Shown: positions 1 to 7,488 of the stretch, in pieces
Layout of the letters: each line of letters opens with the position of its first letter
How positions within the stretch are numbered: position 1 is the stretch's first letter
Notes under the pieces: model-generated
The model's input: only the letters and a program-made list of their open reading frames with translations
Database searches by the model: none
What the model was told of the DNA's origin: nothing
Assembly (NCBI GenBank): GCA_027451265.1
Contig: DAIDJT010000052.1
Location: 1 to 12,132, forward strand
Source of the DNA: Bacteroidales bacterium
Lineage (GTDB): Bacteria; Bacteroidota; Bacteroidia; Bacteroidales; VadinHA17
Direction of reading: 5' to 3'
Length of the DNA: 12,132 bases
Program-made: the position numbers and the translations under genes

Positions 1-1101
1 TCACCCAACTATCTGTATTGCAATGCAGTAAATCCCAGGTTGAAAGTTCTCCTGAGAAACTACACCCTGAGTGATGACATCGCTTTCCGCTTCTCCAGCA
101 AAGAATGGTCAAGCTTTCCGCTGACAGCTGAAAAGTATGCCGGCTGGATCAAGGGCCTGGCGTCCACATCTGAACTGGTGAATGTTTTCATGGACTACGA
201 GACTTTCGGCGAACACCAGAAAAAGGAGACGGGCATTTTCGATTTCCTGAAGCATCTGCCTGATATGATCATAAAGAAGACTCCGTTTAATTTCATGACG
301 GTCTCTGAGGTGGCTGACAGCTACCAGCCGGTATCGCTTCTGCATGTCCCGTCACCCATCTCCTGGGCCGACGAGGAGAGGGATCTCACCGCCTGGATGG
401 GCAACGAGCTGCAGACAGCTGCCGTAAACAAGCTCTACAGCCTCGCTGACAGAGTTGGCAAATGCAACAATGAACAGCTGATGCGTGACTGGGTGTACCT
501 GCAGTCAAGTGATCATTTTTACTACATGTCAACCAAGTTCTTCTCCGACGGTGCTGTCCATGCCTATTTCAATCCTTACGAGAATCCTTACCAGGCATTT
601 ATGAACTACATGAACGTGCTGAGCGATTTTGAGATCCGACTAAATGCGGTCTGTCCGGTCAATGTTCATGAGGAGGAGGTTAACCGACTCTCCGGTGATA
701 TCAGGAAGCGTGACCAGATTATAGCAGAGCTGCAGGACAAGCTTGTGAGGCTTGAAAGGAAACCTGCTGCAGCAGGGAAGGCAGCAGCAGCGGCCGGAAT
801 GGCAAAGGGTGCAGTGAAGAAGGCAACCTCTGAGGTGAAGAAGGCCGCGGCTACGGCCACCACGGCTCCTGCAGGCAAAACTGCGGCGAGCAAGGCTCCG
901 GCAAAGAAGACTCCGGCAAAGAAGGCTCCGGCAAAGAAGGCTCCGGCAAAGAAAACTCCGGCAAAGAAGACTCCGGCAAGCAAAACTACGGCCATCAAAG
1001 CTCCGGCAAAAAAGGCAACCGCTTCAGTGAAAAAAACTGCCGTCACAGGAAAAACCGGCGCGAAAGCCAAATCCGCCGGGAAGAAATCCGGTGGCAAATA
1101 A
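1..1101 (+). CDS. GH57 family alpha-amylase-type glycoside hydrolase, 3' part, with histone H1-like tail
   Basis: This frame is open from the first base, so the 366 residues seen are the C-terminal part of a longer protein. A TTG at 40 is an internal Leu codon, not a credible start. The motif FMDYETFGEHQ (residues 63-73, counting from the first codon) is GH57 conserved region 4, with Asp65 as the expected acid/base. SWADEERDLTAWMGNELQ (121-138) fits region 5, and the SSDHFYYMSTKF / FNPYENPYQAFMNYMN stretch (about 169-204) is typical of the GH57 alpha-amylase branch. The nucleophile Glu region lies upstream of the window. Residues about 224-254 look like a short coiled coil. From about 255 to 366 the protein is almost only Lys, Ala, Pro, Thr and Ser with APAKK repeats, resembling histone H1 tails. 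The enzyme is probably cytoplasmic and acts on glycogen or another alpha-glucan, given the synthase/phosphorylase gene 66 bp downstream. The family call is firm. The exact specificity and the role of the tail are unknown. Confidence 0.88.
   Translation, partial: SPNYLYCNAVNPRLKVLLRNYTLSDDIAFRFSSKEWSSFPLTAEKYAGWIKGLASTSELVNVFMDYETFGEHQKKETGIFDFLKHLPDMIIKKTPFNFMTVSEVADSYQPVSLLHVPSPISWADEERDLTAWMGNELQTAAVNKLYSLADRVGKCNNEQLMRDWVYLQSSDHFYYMSTKFFSDGAVHAYFNPYENPYQAFMNYMNVLSDFEIRLNAVCPVNVHEEEVNRLSGDIRKRDQIIAELQDKLVRLERKPAAAGKAAAAAGMAKGAVKKATSEVKKAAATATTAPAGKTAASKAPAKKTPAKKAPAKKAPAKKTPAKKTPASKTTAIKAPAKKATASVKKTAVTGKTGAKAKSAGKKSGGK
895..1014 (+). repeat. 15-bp tandem repeat encoding (A/T)PAKK
   Basis: Eight consecutive 15-bp units lie in frame at the 3' end of the GH57 gene. 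The first five (895-969) encode APAKK or TPAKK with near-identical DNA (gct/act ccg gca aag aag). The sixth is TPASK, the seventh TTAIK and the eighth APAKK. The near-identity of the DNA units suggests recent expansion by slippage or unequal exchange. Because the unit is a multiple of three, copy-number changes would alter tail length without shifting the frame. Confidence 0.9.
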
Positions 1102-1167
1102 TTACCGGTATATAATGCCAGGTGTAACTTATGTGCGCCTCGTGCGTATTAATTGATTATTAATTAT

Positions 1168-4100
1168 ATGGAAATGAAAGCTGATTTTTTATTTGAGACA
1201 AGTTGGGAAGTATGCAATAAGGTGGGAGGTATTTATACAGTCATTTCAACCAAGGCGCTGAACGTAACTTATGAATTTGGAGATAATTATATCCTGATCG
1301 GTCCTGATGTCTGGAGGGATGACAAGTCCAATCCGGAGTTTACCCCTGATGACACGATGTTCCAGGCCTGGAAGACCGTGGCAGCGCAGGAGGGACTGAT
1401 AGTAAAGACCGGTCGCTGGAACATAAAGGGAAATCCCCGGGTGATGCTGGTTGATTTCACCCCTTATTTCGGACAGCAGAATGAAATTTTCGCCCGTTTC
1501 TGGGAGACATACAAGCTTGACAGCATATCGGGCCAGTGGGACTATGTTGAGCCTGCACTCTTCGGTTATGCTGCAGGGAAAGTTATTGAAAGCTTTACAA
1601 ACTATTACCGTGAATACCCAAGAGTAATTGCCCAGTTCCACGAATGGATGACAGGCATGGGCGTTCTCTACCTTGAGAAGAATGCTCCATGGGTTGCCAC
1701 CTCCTTCACCACTCACGCCACCGTTCTCGGACGCAGCATAGCAGGCAACAACAGGCAGCTCTACAGTCGCCTGAAGGAATTCAACCCGGTGCAGATGGCC
1801 CGAGAATTCAACGTCACTTCCAAACAGTCGCTTGAAAAGATCAGCGCCCAGGAGGCAGACGTCTTCACCGCGGTAAGTGAGATTACCGGGCACGAATGTG
1901 AAGCTTTCCTCGGCAAGAAGCCTGACGTGATCACCCCGAACGGCTTTGAGGATACCTTTGTCCCCGCTCCGGAAAATTTCAGCGCTGCACGCCTTGCGGC
2001 ACGTAACAAGCTCCTGACGGTGGCTCAGGCACTGCTCGGCTATGATCTGCCGGATGACACCCTGCTGGTCTCCACCAGCGGGAGATATGAGTACAGGAAC
2101 AAGGGCATTGACCTCTTCCTGTCTTCTCTCAGTGAGGTGAACAAAAAGGCAGACTTCACCCGCCAGTGCGTTGCCTTTATCCTCGTCCCGGCGTACCACA
2201 AGGGACCCCGGCAGGATCTTTCAACCGCACTGGCCGCCGGCACAAGGGTTACTGAAGGCGACAGGTTCCTTACTCACGGACTGCACTACGTGAATGATGA
2301 CCCGGTCATGAACCAGCTTACCCGCGAAGGCCTTCATAATGGCGCTGGTGACAAGGTTAAGGTCATTTTCGTTCCGTCATACCTGAACGGTAATGACGGC
2401 ATTTTCAACATGGAGTATTATGAGCTGCTGATAGGCTTTGACCTTACACTTTATCCATCATATTATGAACCCTGGGGGTACACACCCCTGGAAAGCCTGA
2501 TGTTCCATGTGCCCACAGTCACCACCAACCTGGCTGGTTTTGGCATGTGGGTCGAATCTTACTTTGAGAATCCCGGCAACGGCTGCCTTGTTCTCAACCG
2601 CACTGACAGCAATGAGAAAGAGGTCATCGAGGGGATGGGAAAATTCATCAGGAAATTCCTCCAGATGAACCCTGACGAGGCGGCAGCGGCAAGCAGCAAG
2701 GCCTGGGAGATATCGCGCATTGCCAACTGGAACACCCTGTTCAACTATTACAGCGAAGCTTACAGATTCGCCCTTGATAAAAGCGAAGAGAGAAGAGACC
2801 AGCCAAGGGATTACACACGCATCCTGGAGGCTACCGAGGTACAGGTCAGAAAACCCTTCCAGGCCCCGGTATGGAAGGACATTTATGTCCAGTCTGAGCT
2901 CCCCGAACGAATTGCATACCTGAAGGAACTATCCACCAACCTCTGGTGGTCATGGAACAGCGAAGCAGAGTTCCTGTTCCGCCGGATGGACCCGACACTT
3001 TGGGAAGAGGTGGCGCACAACCCGAAGAGGCTGCTTGAGGCTATAGACTACAGGCGGCTGGTGGTGCTGGCTGATGACGAAGTGTTCCTGGATGACTCCG
3101 ACAGAATTTACAGGGAGTTCACCGATTATATTGCCAGGCCTGAGAACAAGGAACTCCCTTCTGTTGCTTACTTCAGCATGGAATTTGGCATCCATCCCAG
3201 CCTGAAAATCTATTCCGGGGGCCTTGGAGTTCTGGCCGGTGACTACCTGAAAGAGGCCAGTGACTCCAACGTCCACATTACGGGGATAGGATTACTTTAC
3301 CGGTACGGTTATTTCAGACAGAAGCTCGGTCCGAGGGGTGAGCAGCAGGCTATCTATGAGGCAGAGGATTTCTCCCAGCTTCCTGTTGAACCAGTGAAAG
3401 ACAGCAGCGGCAACCAGATGACGATCCAGCTTACATGGCCCGGACGCACGGTGAAAGCACGCATCTGGCTTGCCCCTGTGGGGAAGGTGAAGCTTTATCT
3501 TCTTGACACTGATTTTGAGGATAATACGCCAGAGGACAGGGCAATAACCCACTATCTTTATGGAGGTGACTCAGAGAACCGGCTGAAGCAGGAGCTGATC
3601 CTTGGTATCGGGGGTATGCGGGCTCTTATCGCCCTCGGCATCAAACCCGATGTCTACCACAGCAATGAAGGCCATTCTGCATTCATAGGCTTTGAAAGGA
3701 TTCGACATCTCATAGAGGATGAACATCTTACCTTCGAGGAGTCAATGGAGATCGTCAGGGCATCAACCCTTTTCACAACCCATACCCCGGTTCCGGCCGG
3801 CCATGATGCATTCGAGGAGGACCTGCTGAGAAAATATATCTCACACTACCATACCAGGCTCAATATTACCTGGGATCAGCTCATGGCACTGGGTCGATGC
3901 CAGGATGACCCTGAACGGAAGTTCAACATGAGCTTCCTCGCCACCCGCTTCTCGCAGGAGATGAACGGAGTGAGCCAGCTTCACGGCGAGGTCTCACGCG
4001 GACTCTTTTCCAGGCTATGGCCTGGCTATCTCCGTGAAGAACTTTATATAGGGCATGTCACCAACGGTGTTCACTATTCAACCTGGGTGGCTCCGGAATG

Positions 4101-5397
4101 GGAACAGGTATACGAGAAGCTTACAGGGAAGCGTCATTTTGACCTCACTGACCGTGAGCAGTGGGCTAAGATATACCAGCTGGAAGACGAGAAGGTCTAC
4201 GAGACCAAGATGAAGCTCAAGAAGCGCCTGTTTGACAATATACGCAAGCGCCTCCAGTCAGACATGCTCGAAAGGCATGTCAGTCCCCGCACCCTGATGA
4301 ATATCAGTTCCCATCTCAATGAGAAATCACTGACGCTTGGTTTTGCCAGAAGGTTTGCAACCTACAAGCGCGCCAGCCTGCTCTTCCGTGACCTTGACCG
4401 GCTTGCCCGCATTGTTAATAACCCGGAGAGACCGGTGCAGTTCATCTACGCCGGCAAGGCTCATCCGAATGATGGCGGCGGTCAGGACCTCATAAGGAGA
4501 ATCAATGAAATATCACAGATGCCGCAATTCGCAGGGAAGGTGCTGTTCCTCGAAAACTATGATATGGAAATGGCACGGTATCTCGTCCGCGGAGTCGATA
4601 TCTGGCTTAATACGCCAACAAGGCCTCTTGAGGCATCAGGTACCAGCGGAGAAAAGGCCGTGATGAACGGAACCATTCACTTCAGCGTCCTCGACGGATG
4701 GTGGGTAGAAGGATACCATGCCTTCGCCGGCTGGGCCCTTCCGAGGAAACGCACATTCACCAACCAGGACCTGCAGGATGATGTTGACGCCGAGACCATT
4801 TACAACATGCTCGAGTATGAGATAGTGCCGGCCTACTACTCAAAGGATGAGGGCGGTATACCCCGCGAATGGACCAGCTACATCAAGAACACGATGGTCA
4901 AGGTGGCTCCAGAGTTCACAACCCGCCGCATGCTGAACGACTATATGACCAGGTATTATCAGAAGCTCTGCCAGAGAAGCAGCAGGATGATTGCTGATAA
5001 TTACGCGCTGGCGCGCGAGCTGGCCGGCTGGAAAAGCTATATTTCAAGAGTGTGGGATGAAATTGAGATAGTTAAATTTGACCTTAAAGGCCTGGCCAAG
5101 AATGTCTTCCGCTCAGGGCATAATTATACCACTGAAATTATCCTCGATATAAAGGATATCCCGGTTGAGAATGTAGGGGTCGAGCTTGTAGTAACACGTC
5201 AGAAGAAGAACGGAGAACACGCTTTCTTCTCATCCGTTGAATTCAGGTATGTCAACAGGAAAAAGGGAAGGGTTATCTACAGTGTCGATTTCCAGCCCGA
5301 GATGGCGGGAACCTTCTTCTATGGCATCCGCATTTACGCCAGGCACAGTGAACTGCCTCACAGGCAGGATTTCTGCCTCCTGAGATGGGTTGACTGA
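1168..5397 (+). CDS. Fused GT3 glycogen synthase - GT35 alpha-glucan phosphorylase
   Basis: The N-terminal half transfers glucose from a nucleotide sugar to an alpha-1,4-glucan. The C-terminal half releases glucose-1-phosphate by phosphorolysis. Residues are numbered from ATG 1168. FETSWEVCNKVGGIYTV (9-25) is the GT3 signature with Lys18-Gly-Gly, and EPWGYTPLE (434-442) is the E-x7-E motif that closes the synthase domain near 555. A DUF3417-like helical region (about 577-690) leads into the phosphorylase with YFSMEFGI, YSGGLGVLAGD (682-692) and TTHTPVPAGHD (870-880). EASGTSGEKAVMNG holds the expected pyridoxal-phosphate lysine, Lys1163. A beta-rich C-terminal extension (about 1290-1409) follows. 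No frameshift separates the halves. A TTG at 1153 is the most upstream start possible, because TAA at 1150 closes the frame. ATG 1168 or ATG 1174 fits the family better. The gene follows the GH57 gene in the same direction without a recognisable promoter, so co-transcription is likely. Both active sites look intact. Confidence 0.92.
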   Translation: MEMKADFLFETSWEVCNKVGGIYTVISTKALNVTYEFGDNYILIGPDVWRDDKSNPEFTPDDTMFQAWKTVAAQEGLIVKTGRWNIKGNPRVMLVDFTPYFGQQNEIFARFWETYKLDSISGQWDYVEPALFGYAAGKVIESFTNYYREYPRVIAQFHEWMTGMGVLYLEKNAPWVATSFTTHATVLGRSIAGNNRQLYSRLKEFNPVQMAREFNVTSKQSLEKISAQEADVFTAVSEITGHECEAFLGKKPDVITPNGFEDTFVPAPENFSAARLAARNKLLTVAQALLGYDLPDDTLLVSTSGRYEYRNKGIDLFLSSLSEVNKKADFTRQCVAFILVPAYHKGPRQDLSTALAAGTRVTEGDRFLTHGLHYVNDDPVMNQLTREGLHNGAGDKVKVIFVPSYLNGNDGIFNMEYYELLIGFDLTLYPSYYEPWGYTPLESLMFHVPTVTTNLAGFGMWVESYFENPGNGCLVLNRTDSNEKEVIEGMGKFIRKFLQMNPDEAAAASSKAWEISRIANWNTLFNYYSEAYRFALDKSEERRDQPRDYTRILEATEVQVRKPFQAPVWKDIYVQSELPERIAYLKELSTNLWWSWNSEAEFLFRRMDPTLWEEVAHNPKRLLEAIDYRRLVVLADDEVFLDDSDRIYREFTDYIARPENKELPSVAYFSMEFGIHPSLKIYSGGLGVLAGDYLKEASDSNVHITGIGLLYRYGYFRQKLGPRGEQQAIYEAEDFSQLPVEPVKDSSGNQMTIQLTWPGRTVKARIWLAPVGKVKLYLLDTDFEDNTPEDRAITHYLYGGDSENRLKQELILGIGGMRALIALGIKPDVYHSNEGHSAFIGFERIRHLIEDEHLTFEESMEIVRASTLFTTHTPVPAGHDAFEEDLLRKYISHYHTRLNITWDQLMALGRCQDDPERKFNMSFLATRFSQEMNGVSQLHGEVSRGLFSRLWPGYLREELYIGHVTNGVHYSTWVAPEWEQVYEKLTGKRHFDLTDREQWAKIYQLEDEKVYETKMKLKKRLFDNIRKRLQSDMLERHVSPRTLMNISSHLNEKSLTLGFARRFATYKRASLLFRDLDRLARIVNNPERPVQFIYAGKAHPNDGGGQDLIRRINEISQMPQFAGKVLFLENYDMEMARYLVRGVDIWLNTPTRPLEASGTSGEKAVMNGTIHFSVLDGWWVEGYHAFAGWALPRKRTFTNQDLQDDVDAETIYNMLEYEIVPAYYSKDEGGIPREWTSYIKNTMVKVAPEFTTRRMLNDYMTRYYQKLCQRSSRMIADNYALARELAGWKSYISRVWDEIEIVKFDLKGLAKNVFRSGHNYTTEIILDIKDIPVENVGVELVVTRQKKNGEHAFFSSVEFRYVNRKKGRVIYSVDFQPEMAGTFFYGIRIYARHSELPHRQDFCLLRWVD
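5353..5378. other. Overlapping alternative hairpins at the synthase-phosphorylase 3' end
   Basis: CTGCCT (5353-5358) can pair with AGGCAG (5362-5367) over a 3-nt loop. The same AGGCAG can instead pair with CTGCCT (5373-5378) over a 5-nt loop, so the two stems exclude each other. They lie inside the last codons of the fusion gene and just beyond the end of the convergent glgB. No T-run follows on either strand, so this is not a canonical intrinsic terminator. A role in 3'-end formation is only a possibility. Confidence 0.3.
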
Positions 5398-5400
5398 TTC

Positions 5401-7419
5401 TTACAGATCCATAATTGTCTTTATCCTCTCCTGCAGGAGCACAACAGCTGTTCTTGCGGGGAGGTAAAGCTTCAGGTGATGGGGAGCTGTCACACCGTAA
5501 TGTCCCTGGTCAGGCTGGGAGAAGTAAGTCTGTACGGCATCTATCCGGCCCTGACCTCCGAACAGTGGATCATCGGTGTCAAGGACAATCCTGAATTTTC
5601 CCTTTACAGGTATACCGTAACCGGTAAATGAGACCGAAGGGTTGAAGTTCATCACAGTTACCAGGTCGCCCCGCTTAAAGGCAATAATCTTGTCAGTGTT
5701 GTTTACCGAGAGTGTCTCCGTCAGTTGCAGCTGAGGCAGCCCGTGCATCTTGCCTGTCTCCACCATTGCCCTGTCAAATTCATTCAGGAATCGGTACTTC
5801 AGCAGCTCATCATCTGCCAGGTGCCATTGCCTGCGTGCGTATTTGTAACTCCATCCGTTTCCTTCCCTGGGAAAATCTATCCATTCCGGGTGGCCGAATT
5901 CGTTACCCATAAAAGTGAGGTAACCGCCACCGGCCGCCATGAAGGTAAAGAGTCTTATCATTTTATGGAGAGCCACCGCACGGTCAATTATCAGGCTCGG
6001 AGTAAGGAGGCTCATTGATGTATACATCTCCTTGTCAGCCAGCCTGAAGATCAGGGTCTTGTCGCCTACCAGGGCCTGGTCATGCGATTCGCAGTATGAG
6101 ACTACCCGTTCCTCGGCACGGTGCTGGGTAAGCTCATGGAGCAGATACCCCAGGTCCCAGTTCTCATCGGGTATCTCCTTGACCATCTTTATCCATATGT
6201 CAGGAACGCCCATGGCAAGCCTGTAGTCAAAACCCATTCCGCCTTCGGCCACCGGCGCAGCCAGTCCCGGCATGCCGCTCATCTCCTCTGCCACTGTGGT
6301 AGCGTCCGGGTTGAATTCATGGATCAGCTTGTTGGCAAGAGTCAGGTAAACAATGGCATCAGTGTCCTGGTTGCCGTCAAAGTACTGTTTGTATGACACA
6401 AAGTTCGAACCCAGTCCATGATCATAATAAAGCATGCTTGTGATGCCGTCAAACCTGAATCCGTCAAATCGGAACTCTTCCAGCCAGTATTTGCAGTTTG
6501 ACAGCAGGAAATGATTGACTTCCGGCTTTCCGTAGTCATAGCAAAGCGAATCCCAGGCCACGTGCTTCCTTCGCGAACCGGAGTGGAAATACAGTCCGGG
6601 ATCACCGTCAACCAGGCCGAGCCCCTCGAGGATGTTTGCCACGGCATGTGAATGCACGAGGTCCATAATGACCCTCAGGCCCATCGCGTGAGCAGTATCG
6701 ATGAGTTCTCTCAGGTCATCCGGGGTTCCGAAACGCGATGAGGGGGCAAAAAGACTTGATACATGGTACCCGAAGGAGCCGTAGTATGGGTGCTCCTGGA
6801 TGGCCATGAGCTGTATGGTGTTATAACCCAGGTTCTTCACACGTGGCAGAACGTTCCTGGTAAACTCACGGTAGGTGCCGGTCCGTTCTTCTTCGGTGGC
6901 CATGCCCACATGTGCCTCATAGACAAGCAGTGATGTCGGAGGGGGAGGGGCAGCGTGCTTCATCGCATACCCGTCGGAGGGGTGCCACACCTGGGCAGAA
7001 AATATCTTTGTCACATCATCCTGCACGGCACGCGTCACATAGGCCGGGATCCGTTCTCCCTGACCTCCCTTCCATCTTACAATCATCTTGTAGAGGTCAC
7101 CATGCGAAATCATTGTCTCATCAAACTCACCCACCCAGTCACCTTCTTCAGTCCGGCTGAGGGAATACCTTTTGTCTTCCCTCCAGCCGGTGAAAGTGCC
7201 GGTGAGAAGAACTGAAGTTGCGTTTGGGGCATGTTCGCGGAAAACCCACCCTTTCCCTGTGCGGTGAAGGCCGTACCAGTGATGGCCGTTGGCATAGTCA
7301 GTGAGCGTACGGCCGCCGGTGAACAGCTTCTGACGTTCATTGATGTAGGTAAGCCGCGCCTCTATTATCTCCCTGAAGGGATCAAGCCACGGATCATCAT
7401 GGTAAAATCTCTTTGCCAT
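5401..7419 (-). CDS. glgB: 1,4-alpha-glucan branching enzyme, GH13_8 (eukaryote-like) type
   Basis: This cytoplasmic enzyme cuts alpha-1,4 chains and reattaches them as alpha-1,6 branches on glycogen. The 672-residue protein starts with a CBM48-like N-terminal domain (about 45-140, with the GWVFREHAPNAT stretch). The GH13 barrel carries all four conserved regions: DLVHSH (253-258), GFRFDGITSM with nucleophile Asp324, TVAEEMSGMP with general acid Glu378, and ESHDQALVGDKT with Asp447. An all-beta C-terminal domain ends the protein. The open frame continues upstream to 7749, but that part is antisense to ribF. ATG at 7419 (MAKRFYHDDPWL) matches where this family begins. Length and the AESHDQALVGD-type region IV put it in the eukaryotic/Bacteroidetes subgroup rather than the E. 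coli GH13_9 subgroup. Its stop is 3 bp from that of the convergent synthase-phosphorylase, and it is divergent from ribF. Confidence 0.95.
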   Translation of the reverse strand: MAKRFYHDDPWLDPFREIIEARLTYINERQKLFTGGRTLTDYANGHHWYGLHRTGKGWVFREHAPNATSVLLTGTFTGWREDKRYSLSRTEEGDWVGEFDETMISHGDLYKMIVRWKGGQGERIPAYVTRAVQDDVTKIFSAQVWHPSDGYAMKHAAPPPPTSLLVYEAHVGMATEEERTGTYREFTRNVLPRVKNLGYNTIQLMAIQEHPYYGSFGYHVSSLFAPSSRFGTPDDLRELIDTAHAMGLRVIMDLVHSHAVANILEGLGLVDGDPGLYFHSGSRRKHVAWDSLCYDYGKPEVNHFLLSNCKYWLEEFRFDGFRFDGITSMLYYDHGLGSNFVSYKQYFDGNQDTDAIVYLTLANKLIHEFNPDATTVAEEMSGMPGLAAPVAEGGMGFDYRLAMGVPDIWIKMVKEIPDENWDLGYLLHELTQHRAEERVVSYCESHDQALVGDKTLIFRLADKEMYTSMSLLTPSLIIDRAVALHKMIRLFTFMAAGGGYLTFMGNEFGHPEWIDFPREGNGWSYKYARRQWHLADDELLKYRFLNEFDRAMVETGKMHGLPQLQLTETLSVNNTDKIIAFKRGDLVTVMNFNPSVSFTGYGIPVKGKFRIVLDTDDPLFGGQGRIDAVQTYFSQPDQGHYGVTAPHHLKLYLPARTAVVLLQERIKTIMDL

Positions 7420-7447
7420 ACCCTTTGCACTGGTGTTACAATTCTTA

Positions 7448-7455
7448 TAAAGATA
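7448..7455 (-). promoter_or_regulatory. Possible -7 element for glgB
   Basis: On the minus strand the bases read TATCTTTA, one mismatch from the Bacteroidetes -7 consensus TAnnTTTG. It is placed to give a leader of about 25 nt before ATG 7419. I see no convincing -33 element, so the call is tentative. Confidence 0.35.
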
Positions 7456-7464
7456 GGAATTTCT

Positions 7465-7472
7465 TATTTTTG
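7465..7472 (+). promoter_or_regulatory. Possible -7 element for ribF
   Basis: TATTTTTG matches TAnnTTTG exactly and lies 16 bp before the ribF ATG, which would leave a leader of only about 10 nt. No clear TTTG sits about 20 bp upstream. It overlaps the region where glgB transcription would begin in the opposite direction. Confidence 0.4.
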
Positions 7473-7488
7473 AAGTCTCATTCCGGTC

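Noticed and set aside
40..42. TTG as start codon of the first gene
   Set aside because: The frame is open to base 1 and the residues encoded by 1-39 (SPNYLYCNAVNPR) continue the GH57 alignment, so the gene begins left of the window.
666..1097. 143-residue minus-strand frame rich in Phe, Ala and Val
   Set aside because: It is the antisense reading of the Lys/Ala/Pro repeat tail. Its apparent hydrophobic repeats are forced by the repeat on the other strand.
1246..2199. 317-residue minus-strand frame opposite the glycogen synthase domain
   Set aside because: It lies entirely opposite a well-conserved GT3 domain and shows no recognisable protein motif, so it is a shadow frame.
5428..5439. 12-bp perfect palindrome CTCCTGCAGGAG near the glgB stop
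   Set aside because: It is within glgB coding sequence, has no loop or T-run, and encodes ordinary LLQE codons. Chance is the simplest explanation.
7420..7488. FMN riboswitch before ribF
   Set aside because: The whole spacer is 69 bp and the likely leader about 10 nt. No RFN-element sequence is visible.
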